From Candidatus Pacearchaeota archaeon (GTDB lineage Archaea; Nanobdellota; Nanobdellia; Pacearchaeales; GW2011-AR1), in the NCBI GenBank assembly GCA_014728565.1, contig WJLK01000056.1:1-13650 (forward strand): 13,650 bases of DNA, written 5' to 3'. Below, one piece after another: positions 1 to 6,800 of this stretch (its first letter is position 1; every line of letters starts with the position of its first letter). Position numbers and translations under genes: made by a program. Below the pieces are notes generated by a model. It searched no databases, was not told the DNA's origin, and saw only the letters and a list, made by a program, of their open reading frames with translations.

Positions 1-1716
1 AATCCAATCATAACAGTTGCAGGTCATGTGGATCATGGAAAAACAACTATACTTGATAGTATAAGAAAAACAAAGGTTTATGACACAGAGGCAGGTGGAA
101 TAACCCAGAAAATAAGTTTTACTAAGGTTCCTATTGAGGAGATTATAAAAACATGCCCTAGAGTAGAAGGCATTAAAGAAAAACTTGATTTTAATGGTTT
201 TTTGTTTATTGATACTCCAGGGCATGCTGCATTTTCACATCTTAGGAAAAGAGGAGGTGCACTTGCTGATCTTGCTATTTTAATACTGGATATAAATGAG
301 GGAATAATGCCTCAGACTCAGGAAGTTATTGAACTTTTAAAAATTAATAAGATTCCTTTTGTAGTTGCTTTGAATAAAATTGATAATATCTCTGGATGGA
401 GAAAACAATCAGAAGATTTAAAACAGAATATTGAGATGCAGGCTGAGAATATAAAAATCCAGTTTAATGAAAAATTATTCACTATAATAGGAGCTTTACA
501 TAACCATGGATTTAATGCTAAGATTTTTTATGAAGTAAGAGATTTTACAACAGAGCTGGCTTTGGTTCCCTGCTCTGGTAAAACAGGAGAGGGAATACAG
601 GAATTAACAATGATGTTGTGTGGATTAAGCCAGAGATTTCTTACTACTGGTTTAAATCTAGGTAAGCAAGCAAGAGGAGTTATTCTTGAGATAAAAAAAC
701 AAAAAGATATGCAGTATGCAGAAGCTATTTTATATGATGGTGAGTTAAAACAAAGTGATGAAATAGCAATTGCAAGTTTTGATGAACCTATTATTAGTAA
801 GATAAGAGTTCTGGAAGAGATACTTCCTGTTTCAAATAGATTCAAGCCAGTTGTAAAAACAAAGGCTGCAAATGGAATAAGAATGCAACTGGTTAAGTCT
901 GAAGGAATTCTTTCTGGAATGCCTTTTATTATTTATGAAGATAATCTAGAGGATATAAAAAGAGAGTTTGAAAAAGAGGTTGGTGAGAAAATCCATACTG
1001 ATGAAAAAGGAATAATTGTAAAGGCAGATTCTCTAGGAAGTCTTGAAGCACTAATAACTATGTTAAGAGAGGAGAGAATACCCATAATAAGTGCAGGAAT
1101 TGGCAAAATAAATAAAAAAGATGTTATTTCTGCTCAGACTAATTCTAAAAATGATCCTGAGAACTCAATAATACTGGGATTTAATACAGAGGAGGATGAT
1201 GAAATTGAAAATATTGATAGTATAAAGATAATAAAAAATGATGTTATTTACAGATTAATTGAAGATTTATTGAAATATCAGGAAGAAAAAAGAAATGAAA
1301 TTAAAAGAGAGAAATTAATGAAATTAGCAGCAGTCAGTAAAATCAAGATTTTACATCAGTTTGTTTTCAGAAACAGTAATCCTGCTATTTTTGGAGTTGC
1401 AGTTGAAGCTGGAAAATTAAAACCAGGAACATCTATGATGAATGAACAGGGGAAAAAAATTGGAAAAGTTAAAAATATACAGGATAAGAATCAGTCAATA
1501 AATGAAGCTGGAACAGGAATGGAAATTGCAATATCAATTCCAGGGATTAATTTTGAGAGGCAGCTCATGGATAGTGATTATCTTTACTCAGATATAAGCG
1601 AGGGTCAGTTTAAACAGTTCAAGGATAATAAGGAGATTCTTACTCAGGATGAGATTCAGACCTTGCAGAAGATTGCTCAGATAAAAAGAAAAGAAAAACC
1701 TACCTGGGGTGTTTGA
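1..1716 (+). CDS. infB: Translation initiation factor aIF5B (5' end outside window)
   Basis: This is the archaeal IF2/eIF5B GTPase, which promotes ribosomal subunit joining and acts on initiator tRNA in the cytoplasm. The frame is open from base 1, so the 571 residues seen lack only a short N-terminus. Numbered from base 1, the G1 loop GHVDHGKT is at residues 8-15, a switch-I segment EAGGITQ follows, then G3 DTPGH at 71-75 with the catalytic-type His, G4 NKID at 125-128 and G5 SGKTG at 192-196. The long remainder fits the beta-barrel, linker-helix and C-terminal domains, and the end KRKEKPTWGV matches the usual archaeal C-terminus, so the 3' end is complete. A GTG at base 28 is Val10 inside the P-loop and is not a start. 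After EAGGITQ the usual HIGA is replaced by KISF. The stop lies one base before the next gene's ATG, which suggests co-transcription. Family assignment is very secure. Confidence 0.97.
   Translation, partial: NPIITVAGHVDHGKTTILDSIRKTKVYDTEAGGITQKISFTKVPIEEIIKTCPRVEGIKEKLDFNGFLFIDTPGHAAFSHLRKRGGALADLAILILDINEGIMPQTQEVIELLKINKIPFVVALNKIDNISGWRKQSEDLKQNIEMQAENIKIQFNEKLFTIIGALHNHGFNAKIFYEVRDFTTELALVPCSGKTGEGIQELTMMLCGLSQRFLTTGLNLGKQARGVILEIKKQKDMQYAEAILYDGELKQSDEIAIASFDEPIISKIRVLEEILPVSNRFKPVVKTKAANGIRMQLVKSEGILSGMPFIIYEDNLEDIKREFEKEVGEKIHTDEKGIIVKADSLGSLEALITMLREERIPIISAGIGKINKKDVISAQTNSKNDPENSIILGFNTEEDDEIENIDSIKIIKNDVIYRLIEDLLKYQEEKRNEIKREKLMKLAAVSKIKILHQFVFRNSNPAIFGVAVEAGKLKPGTSMMNEQGKKIGKVKNIQDKNQSINEAGTGMEIAISIPGINFERQLMDSDYLYSDISEGQFKQFKDNKEILTQDEIQTLQKIAQIKRKEKPTWGV
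1706..1711 (+). promoter_or_regulatory. Possible Shine-Dalgarno site of the first methyltransferase
   Basis: GGGGTG lies inside the last codons of aIF5B, six bases before the ATG at 1718. It can pair partly with the anti-SD CACCTCC and supports 1718 over the upstream in-frame GTG at 1709. It may also simply reflect the conserved WGV codons. Confidence 0.35.
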
Positions 1717-1717
1717 A

Positions 1718-2422
1718 ATGGTAGAATTTAATCCTGAATGGTATGAGAAATTTATTCAGAGTACAGATGAGAAAAAAGTCATTATTTCAAAAATTTCTGA
1801 TATTTTAAAAAATAAACCCTGTGAATCATGTCTTGAGATTGGACTTGGAACCTATCCTTTTTTTGCTGAAATTCTTTCAAAGAATTTTGAGAAATATGTT
1901 GTAGTTGAGAAACAAAAACAGGATTTTAGACTTCCAGAGAGAGTTGAGCTAATAAATAATGACTGGGAGTCTGTTGATTTAGAAGAGAAGTTTGATGTTA
2001 TTATAGCTTCTCATGTTTTTTATTATTTCAAGAATAAAAAAAGAGCAGTGGAAAAAATGTTTTCTCATTTAAATGAAGATGGAAGAATTATTTTTGTAGT
2101 GAATGGAAAGACAGCTGATTATGGACCTATAAAATTAGCTTTTGCTAAAATGATTAATAAGAAATATCTATTTACTTATGATGAGGTTTATGAATTGATT
2201 AAAAATCACAAAATCAGAGAGTATACAAGCCCAACAGAAGTTAATTTTGATTCTTTTGAAGATTTGTTTGAAACTCTGAAACTTATATTTGATAATCATG
2301 AGGAAGAGTATAAGAACAACAAGGAGAAGTTAATTGATTATTTTAAAAGAAATCTGAAAGCTGGGAAGTTTGTTGTTGATATGAAGATTCTTGAAGTAAC
2401 TAAAGCTCATAATGATAGATAA
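1718..2422 (+). CDS. Class I SAM-dependent methyltransferase
   Basis: A 234-residue protein with the Rossmann-type methyltransferase signature: SAM-binding motif I LEIGLGTYPF at residues 39-48, an acidic residue ending beta-2 (VVVEK, Glu64), Asp82 in NNDWE, beta-4 FDVIIASHVFYYF at 92-104, and the beta-5 approach HLNEDGRIIFVV at 117-128. This layout is typical of the Methyltransferase_11/25 group, whose substrates range from small molecules to tRNA, so the substrate cannot be named. I start it at the ATG at 1718, one base after the aIF5B stop. A GTG at 1709 would add MFE and overlap aIF5B by 8 bases. It overlaps the next methyltransferase gene by 11 bases, so aIF5B and the two methyltransferases look like one operon. 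A role in modifying the translation machinery would be inference from position only. Confidence 0.88.
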   Translation: MVEFNPEWYEKFIQSTDEKKVIISKISDILKNKPCESCLEIGLGTYPFFAEILSKNFEKYVVVEKQKQDFRLPERVELINNDWESVDLEEKFDVIIASHVFYYFKNKKRAVEKMFSHLNEDGRIIFVVNGKTADYGPIKLAFAKMINKKYLFTYDEVYELIKNHKIREYTSPTEVNFDSFEDLFETLKLIFDNHEEEYKNNKEKLIDYFKRNLKAGKFVVDMKILEVTKAHNDR

Positions 2423-3113
2423 AAACTTTTATGTTGAAAATACTCTTAAAGCATTGAGAGACTCTGAAAAGGAAAAAGAAAAATATAAAGTCAGGATTCT
2501 TGGGAAAGATTTTATAGTTTATCCTGGTGTTTTTTCTCCTAGATATTTTAATGATAATGAGTTTTTTGCTGAGGAATTTCCATTTAAAAAAGAAGATTTT
2601 CTGGAGATTGGATGTGGAGTTGGAGTTATTGCTGTATTAGCAGCAGTAAGAGGAGCAAGAGTTGTTGCTTGTTATATAAATCAAAAAGCAATTGAGAACA
2701 CAAGAGAGAATGCAAGAATTCATAGAGTTTCTGATAAATTAAAGGTGATTAAAAGTGATATTTATGATTCTATTCCAGAGAGATTGAGATTCGATACAAT
2801 TTTCTGGAACATCCCTTTTTTATATAAAGAAAAGGATGATAAGAATTTAACTATGCTTGAAAAGTCAGTTTTTAATCCAGGATATAATTTATTCAAAAGA
2901 TTTTTACATGGAGCTAAAAGTAGATTAAAAGAAAATGGAAGATTAATTTTAGGATTTTCCAGTTCTATGGGAAATTATGATCTGATTAAATCTATTGTGA
3001 GTGAAGAAGGATTTAAAATCAGATTATTGAAAAGAAAAACTCTCAGGCAGACAAAAAAGAGTTCTGAGGATGAGACAATGAATATTGAGTTGTTTGAGAT
3101 AAAACCTGTTTAA
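2412..3113 (+). CDS. Methyltransferase with small-domain (MTS/HemK-like) fold
   Basis: A 233-residue SAM-dependent methyltransferase. Motif I FLEIGCGVGV is at residues 63-72, with ARVVACYIN as beta-2 at 82-90 and a motif-II-like KSDIYD at 114-119. NIPF at 133-136 occupies the place of the NPPY/F motif used by N-methylating enzymes such as PrmC/HemK and RsmC; Ile for the first Pro is a departure. The N-terminal stretch with YPGVFSPRYF at 37-46 precedes the Rossmann core as in the MTS group. The family suggests methylation of a planar nitrogen (glutamine side chain or base exocyclic amine), but the substrate is unknown. The ATG overlaps the previous gene by 11 bases with no clear SD, consistent with translational coupling. 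It is the likely last gene of the aIF5B operon, since a TATA-like box follows directly. Confidence 0.85.
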   Translation: MIDKNFYVENTLKALRDSEKEKEKYKVRILGKDFIVYPGVFSPRYFNDNEFFAEEFPFKKEDFLEIGCGVGVIAVLAAVRGARVVACYINQKAIENTRENARIHRVSDKLKVIKSDIYDSIPERLRFDTIFWNIPFLYKEKDDKNLTMLEKSVFNPGYNLFKRFLHGAKSRLKENGRLILGFSSSMGNYDLIKSIVSEEGFKIRLLKRKTLRQTKKSSEDETMNIELFEIKPV

Positions 3114-3118
3114 AAATA

Positions 3119-3126
3119 TTTTTAAA
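3119..3126 (+). promoter_or_regulatory. TATA-like box of the sugar transferase gene
   Basis: TTTTTAAA is centred about 25 bases before the ATG at 3148. That spacing places transcription start at or next to the start codon, so the transcript is probably leaderless. There is no SD. The box sits just past the stop of the preceding methyltransferase. Confidence 0.5.
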
Positions 3127-3147
3127 CTCTTGTTTTAGTTTTTAATT

Positions 3148-3642
3148 ATGGAAAGTCTTTTTTATATTGATAACAGACTTGGATTAGATGGCATGGAATT
3201 TCCGGTTTTTAAGATAAGGACAATGGTTGATGGTATTGGAAGTTTTGATGAGATTGTTAGTTTAAACGGAGTTTCATCTTTGGGAAAGCCTAAAAATGAC
3301 CTGAGAATCATTCCATGGAGGAGATTTTTAAGAGTTTATCATCTTGATGAAATTCCTCAAATAGTTAATATTTTTAGGAGTGATATGAAGCTTGTGGGTA
3401 TACGTCCTCGTAACAGTCAACAGTGGAAATCTTTTCCTGAAAGTCACAGGAAAAGAGCATTGCAGTATAAACCTGGATTATTTGGAGTTCCCTATGCTGT
3501 TCCTGTTTTATCTGATTTTGAACATCTTCTTCAGGTTGAGGAGGAGTATCTTGACAGATATGAGGAAAGCTCTTATAGAACTGATTTAGAATATTTTTTA
3601 AGAATATCCTATAATCTTTTAAGAGGACAGAGGAGTGAGTGA
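3148..3642 (+). CDS. Polyprenyl-phosphate sugar-1-phosphate transferase-like domain, no membrane anchor
   Basis: A 164-residue protein matching the catalytic core of the bacterial sugar transferase family (WcaJ/PglC type), which moves a sugar phosphate from a nucleotide sugar to a polyprenyl phosphate at the membrane. Visible landmarks: RLGLDGMEFPVFKIRTM at residues 10-26, DLR at 51-53, LDEIPQ at 66-71 containing the Asp-Glu pair (67-68) that is catalytic in PglC, SDMKLVGIRPR at 78-88 (usually GDMSLVGPRP), and KPGLFG at 108-113. The family normally begins with a membrane or re-entrant helix before the equivalent of residue 1. It is absent here, and no ATG-led extension is available because the preceding gene ends 34 bases upstream. 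The protein therefore looks soluble or peripherally bound, and its activity is uncertain although key residues remain. No other glycan gene is visible nearby. Confidence 0.85.
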   Translation: MESLFYIDNRLGLDGMEFPVFKIRTMVDGIGSFDEIVSLNGVSSLGKPKNDLRIIPWRRFLRVYHLDEIPQIVNIFRSDMKLVGIRPRNSQQWKSFPESHRKRALQYKPGLFGVPYAVPVLSDFEHLLQVEEEYLDRYEESSYRTDLEYFLRISYNLLRGQRSE

Positions 3643-3660
3643 TTTTCTTTTTCAGTTAAA

Positions 3661-3668
3661 TTTAAAAA
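3661..3668 (+). promoter_or_regulatory. TATA-like box supporting the start at 3689
   Basis: TTTAAAAA is centred about 25 bases before the ATG at 3689, the leaderless spacing seen elsewhere in the window. The string TTTAAAAACT recurs exactly in front of the eS6 gene. It favours the ATG at 3689 over an in-frame GTG at 3635. Confidence 0.45.
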
Positions 3669-3688
3669 CTAATAATATAAGTATTTTT

Positions 3689-4051
3689 ATGGGAATTGAA
3701 GGTTTAGATGGTTTGAGTTTTGCATTGAGATATCTTAGTGGAAGAGGTAAAAATAGACTAGGAGTTGGTCAGCAAATCAATATTCGTGGAGAGGTTGTTT
3801 TAGTTGATTCTGATACAATTGTTGGACAGCATGAAGCAAGTTTCAGAGGAACGATATGTTTTACAAGAACTGAATCAGGTTTTGATGTTCATGCTGTTAG
3901 TTACCCTTATTTAGATAGTAGTTTTGATGCTAGTTATGATTCTGCTGGAGAGTGGGAATTATGCAGAGAAGAATCCAATGGAAATAGAGCTTTTTTAAGC
4001 CTGCCTGTCAGACATGGACAGGGAGATGCTCAGTTAAGGGTGTATTCTTAG
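3689..4051 (+). CDS. Unknown 120-residue protein
   Basis: I do not recognise this protein. From the ATG it has 120 residues, with no signal peptide or membrane helix. The middle and end are rich in short beta-prone stretches (GEVVLVD, GTICFTR, FDVHAVSYPYLD, AFLSLPV), suggesting a small beta-sheet or barrel domain. The frame also extends back to a GTG at 3635 overlapping the sugar transferase by 8 bases, which would add 18 residues. I prefer 3689 because a TATA-like box lies 25 bases before it. It sits between the sugar transferase and the HTH regulator and has its own apparent promoter, so context gives no function. Confidence 0.65.
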   Translation: MGIEGLDGLSFALRYLSGRGKNRLGVGQQINIRGEVVLVDSDTIVGQHEASFRGTICFTRTESGFDVHAVSYPYLDSSFDASYDSAGEWELCREESNGNRAFLSLPVRHGQGDAQLRVYS

Positions 4052-4078
4052 TTCAAATTAATTTGAGATTCTAGTTAA

Positions 4079-4087
4079 TTTTATAAA
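4079..4087 (+). promoter_or_regulatory. TATA-like box of the HTH regulator gene
   Basis: TTTTATAAA is centred 26 bases before the ATG at 4109, predicting a leaderless transcript. It directly abuts the near-palindrome at 4087-4104. Confidence 0.5.
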
Positions 4088-4104
4088 CACAATATATATC
4101 GTGT
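4087..4104 (+). promoter_or_regulatory. Near-palindrome, possible operator
   Basis: ACACAATATATATCGTGT is an 18-base palindrome broken at only one symmetric pair. It lies between the TATA-like box and the start codon of an HTH regulator, where a bound protein would block polymerase. The 10-mer ATATATATCG inside it recurs at 4780-4789, upstream of the next gene. Autoregulation by the HTH protein is inference; AT-rich palindromes also arise by chance. Confidence 0.35.
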
Positions 4105-4108
4105 TATT

Positions 4109-4753
4109 ATGTGGACAGCTAAGATAATTTTTGATGGAAGCAGGGCTTTAATTGGTAGCAGAACTCTTAAGTATAAGATAAATTTATTTGGATTTCCACT
4201 CTCTTTTTATTATGAGAAAAAATGTGTTATTGTTAATCTCACTGGAATAATTTTAGGTGAGGAAAAAAATAAAAAAGCTTTTTTAAGAGATTTAAGAAAA
4301 GCTAGAAGACTGATTAATATTGATTTAAATGGAGATTTTTTTATAGCAACTATAAAGGAGCCTCCTTATGCTAAGAAAGTTTATAACAAAGATGTTATTC
4401 ATCTCTCTCCAGCTCTGGTTGATGAAAATGCAAAAGTGACAATAAACATAGGTTGTTTTTCCAGAGATAATTTAGTTAAAGCAATAAATGCTCTTGAAAA
4501 AGCATTTTCATCAAAAATCCATTTTATTAAGGAGAGGAAAGTAAGGAATATTTCAATTATTAAGGAAAATCCAGAATTAACTGAAAAGCAGAAACAATCC
4601 ATGAATCTTGCTATTAGGAATGGTTATTATGATTATCCAAGAAAAACATCAATTGAAAAACTTGCTGAACTTTCTGGTTTGAGTTTTTCAACTTTTCATG
4701 CTCATCTGAGAAAAGCAGAAGCAAAGCTTCTGCCATTTTTCTTTGAAAAATAA
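4109..4753 (+). CDS. Bacterio-opsin-activator-type HTH transcriptional regulator
   Basis: A 214-residue protein whose C-terminus (residues 157-209) matches the archaeal HTH_10 domain of bacterio-opsin activator regulators. It begins LTEKQKQSM, has the hallmark GYYDYPRKTS at 172-181, a first helix IEKLAELSG, and the recognition helix STFHAHLRKAEAKL at 194-207. Residues 1-140 form an alpha/beta N-terminal domain of the kind found in short archaeal regulators of this class, presumably ligand-sensing or dimerising; I cannot name a ligand. There is no membrane segment, so it acts in the cytoplasm on DNA. The TATA-like box centred 26 bases before the ATG suggests a leaderless, separately controlled transcript, with a palindrome next to it that could be its own binding site. 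The neighbouring membrane protein and symporter are plausible targets, but this rests only on proximity and a shared 10-mer. Confidence 0.88.
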   Translation: MWTAKIIFDGSRALIGSRTLKYKINLFGFPLSFYYEKKCVIVNLTGIILGEEKNKKAFLRDLRKARRLINIDLNGDFFIATIKEPPYAKKVYNKDVIHLSPALVDENAKVTINIGCFSRDNLVKAINALEKAFSSKIHFIKERKVRNISIIKENPELTEKQKQSMNLAIRNGYYDYPRKTSIEKLAELSGLSFSTFHAHLRKAEAKLLPFFFEK

Positions 4754-4779
4754 TTTCATATAATCACAGATAAGAGGGG

Positions 4780-4797
4780 ATATATATCGCTATAAGT
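4780..4797 (+). promoter_or_regulatory. TATA-like box with overlapping ATATATATCG element
   Basis: CTATAAGT (4790-4797) is centred about 34 bases before the ATG at 4827. Immediately before it is ATATATATCG (4780-4789), the same 10-mer as in the palindrome at 4087-4104; with the preceding G it forms the perfect palindrome GATATATATC. The arrangement could allow shared control with the HTH regulator. Confidence 0.35.
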
Positions 4798-4818
4798 TTT
4801 AATTAGTTCTTTTTTATT

Positions 4819-4824
4819 GGAGGT
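4819..4824 (+). promoter_or_regulatory. SD-like GGAGGT close to the start
   Basis: GGAGGT ends only two bases before the ATG at 4827, tighter than usual for a working Shine-Dalgarno site. No later ATG suits better, so the site may be weak or fortuitous. Confidence 0.35.
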
Positions 4825-4826
4825 TG

Positions 4827-5318
4827 ATGGAAATTCAGGATAATTCGAATCAAGAGCAAAAGAAACTTAGCACAGGTTTTTATTTAGCAGCAATTCTATC
4901 AACAGCTTTTGTGTTAGGTCCTCAATTTTATTTTACTCCTAGATTGTGCAGGGTTCATGAGCAGAACAGAGAACTGATTCAACAGAGACAGGGTTTAGAG
5001 AGAAATCTGGAGATTTTAAAAAGAGAGAGAAGAAAATATAATGATTTAAGAACTGTTTATGATGATGGTTTTGGCAATACTATGAAAGAGAGTTTTTGCA
5101 CTGATATTAAAAAAGCAAGAACTCTGGACAGGGTTGTTAAGCAAGCTGAAGATGAAATTGAGGAAATAGAACAAAATCCACAATATCAAAATTATGTTGA
5201 GAAAAGCAGGAGTTATTTGAGAAAGCAGACTACAGGAACAGTTCTTGCATTTGGAACTATGTTACTCTATGGTGTTTATGAATTATTTAAGATTTCCAGA
5301 AAATCAAAAAATAAATAA
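4827..5318 (+). CDS. Two-helix membrane protein with coiled-coil loop, unknown function
   Basis: I do not recognise a family. The 163-residue protein has a short polar N-terminus, a hydrophobic helix at about 16-36 (FYLAAILSTAFVLGPQFYF), a highly charged segment at about 42-128 rich in Glu, Arg, Lys and Gln with heptad-like spacing (two likely coiled-coil stretches, about 42-75 and 95-118), and a second helix at about 136-154 (TGTVLAFGTMLLYGVYELF), ending in a Lys-rich tail. This predicts a membrane hairpin with both ends on one side; the basic tail suggests that side is cytoplasmic. A TTG at 4824 could add one residue, but ATG is preferred. The symporter gene begins 22 bases later with no clear TATA box, so the two are probably co-transcribed. 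Confidence 0.75.
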   Translation: MEIQDNSNQEQKKLSTGFYLAAILSTAFVLGPQFYFTPRLCRVHEQNRELIQQRQGLERNLEILKRERRKYNDLRTVYDDGFGNTMKESFCTDIKKARTLDRVVKQAEDEIEEIEQNPQYQNYVEKSRSYLRKQTTGTVLAFGTMLLYGVYELFKISRKSKNK

Positions 5319-5340
5319 ACAATAAAACCCTGACATCAAA

Positions 5341-6687
5341 ATGAACATCACACTAATTATACTAATTATTTATCTTGTTCTGATGTTTTTTATTGCATGG
5401 TATTTTTCACGTAAAGAGGGTATTGAGGCATATTTTGTAAATAAGAAAAAAACAGGATTATGGATGATGGCTCTTGCAAGTGTCTCATCAATGATTGGAG
5501 CAGGAGCTACTGTTGCAATAGCATCTGAAACTTATAATAGCGGAATTAGTTATGGATTGGCTATTCCAATTTCTCTGGCGACAGGTGCTGTTTTACTTGG
5601 ATTAATTGCTGGAAGAATAAAGAAAATCGGAGAGAAATATGAAGCTTATACACTGGTTGATTTTTTTGAAAAAAGATTTGATAAAAAAAACAAGATAATC
5701 ATTTTTATTATGCAGATATTTTTGATAGTTGTCTGGACAGCTGCTCAGGCAGTTGCAATAGCTTCACTGGCAAGTGTTCTTCTTGGAGTGAATTATACAA
5801 TTGCACTGTTATTTGCAGCTGGAATTACTATATTATATACTGCTATTGGAGGATTGAAAATAGATATAATAACTGATTTTATTCAGTTCTGGATAATACT
5901 TGTTGTTTTTGTTATAATGTTTTTTTCAGGTTATGCTCAGGTAGATGGAATTTCAAATTTACTTGCAAATGTTCCTGAGGGTCATTTAAATCCTTTTGCA
6001 TTTGCAGGTGTTGCATGGTTTTTTGCTGTTATTTTTCTTAGTGGTTTTATTTATTTAGGAGATAGTTCAAACTGGCAGAGAATTGTCTCTGCTAAAACTC
6101 CTAAAACAGCAAGAAATTCTTTTTTTCTTTCAATTCCAATTTTTCTTATTTTAGGTCTTATTATACTGTTTTTTGGTTTATCAGCAAGTATTCTTCTTGG
6201 AGATATTAATCAGGACTTGGCTTTGTTTTTATTAATGGAAAAAATACTCCCTGGAAGTTTAGTTGGAGTAGGTTTTGCTGCAATTCTTGCTGTAATAATG
6301 TCATCAGTTGATAGTCTTCTGGTTTCTGGTTCAACTATTATATATAGAGGATTATTCAGGAAAAATGAATTTAATAAGAAAAAGGAAATTTTTTATGCAA
6401 GAATTATAACTATGATGTTTGGAGTATGTAGTTTTGCTGTTGCATTTTTAGTGCCTAAAATTGTCACTCTCTCTTTGTTTGCAGCTTATCTTGCTGTTAT
6501 GTTTGCAATTCCTGTTATTTTTGGCATGTATACAAAAGTATCTAGTAATGCAAGTTTTTTTGCTGTTTTATTTGCTTTTTTAACTCTTGTTGTTTTTTTT
6601 CCTATAATCAGAGCTAATAGTTTTATTATACCTCTTGTATTAAGTTTAGGGATATTATTATTTTATGATAGGTTTTTTAAGAAGTAA
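5341..6687 (+). CDS. Sodium:solute symporter (SSS family)
   Basis: A 448-residue polytopic membrane protein with about 12-13 hydrophobic helices, slightly short for a family that often has about 480-550 residues. Family landmarks in order: an opening helix at 3-21 followed by GIEAYFVNKKKTGLW (a form of the F-x-x-x-x-R/K segment), a helix with SSMIGAGATVAIASETY at 49-65, YTAIGGLKIDIITDFIQ at 166-182, SNWQRIVSAK at 243-252, and AAILAVIMSSVDSLLVSGS at 313-331. The last holds the Ser-Ser-x-Asp-Ser of the helix that supplies Na2-site residues in this family. It should import a small solute driven by Na+; the solute (proline, sugar, carboxylate and others are known) cannot be read from the sequence. 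It follows the coiled-coil hairpin gene by 22 bases, likely in the same operon, with an HTH regulator upstream. Confidence 0.94.
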   Translation: MNITLIILIIYLVLMFFIAWYFSRKEGIEAYFVNKKKTGLWMMALASVSSMIGAGATVAIASETYNSGISYGLAIPISLATGAVLLGLIAGRIKKIGEKYEAYTLVDFFEKRFDKKNKIIIFIMQIFLIVVWTAAQAVAIASLASVLLGVNYTIALLFAAGITILYTAIGGLKIDIITDFIQFWIILVVFVIMFFSGYAQVDGISNLLANVPEGHLNPFAFAGVAWFFAVIFLSGFIYLGDSSNWQRIVSAKTPKTARNSFFLSIPIFLILGLIILFFGLSASILLGDINQDLALFLLMEKILPGSLVGVGFAAILAVIMSSVDSLLVSGSTIIYRGLFRKNEFNKKKEIFYARIITMMFGVCSFAVAFLVPKIVTLSLFAAYLAVMFAIPVIFGMYTKVSSNASFFAVLFAFLTLVVFFPIIRANSFIIPLVLSLGILLFYDRFFKK

Positions 6688-6704
6688 TTATTGATTTTAC
6701 TATA

Positions 6705-6762
6705 TAACATAGCATCAAGAGTTTATAAATCTTTCTACTATGTTACCACTGAATAGTAACAT
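6705..6762 (+). promoter_or_regulatory. Triple TAACAT element with inverted repeats, possible operator region
   Basis: TAACATAG (6705-6712) is inverted as CTATGTTA (6738-6745), and ATGTTAC (6740-6746) is inverted as GTAACAT (6756-6762). TAACAT therefore occurs three times in alternating orientation within 58 bases, ending at the TATA-like box at 6762. A second box-like TTTATAAAT lies at 6722-6730. This could be a regulator site for the kinase-like gene or hairpins at the symporter 3' end. Confidence 0.35.
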
Positions 6763-6772
6763 TTAAATATAT
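6762..6772 (+). promoter_or_regulatory. TATA-like box of the kinase-like gene
   Basis: TTTAAATATAT is centred about 34 bases before the ATG at 6801, predicting a leader of under ten bases without an SD. Confidence 0.45.
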
Positions 6773-6800
6773 TTGACTATTATTCTAATTAATATTGAAA

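Noticed and set aside
28..30. GTG as the start of aIF5B
   Set aside because: It encodes the Val inside the P-loop GHVDHGKT and the frame is open to base 1, so the gene begins outside the window.
528..845. Minus-strand frame of 105 codons
   Set aside because: It lies wholly inside the aIF5B coding sequence, and its Ser/Leu/Ile-rich product shows no domain.
3392..3589. Second plus-strand frame of 65 codons
   Set aside because: It overlaps the conserved catalytic part of the sugar transferase in another frame.
4399..4602. Minus-strand frame of 67 codons
   Set aside because: It is antisense to the HTH regulator, with no promoter and no recognisable product.
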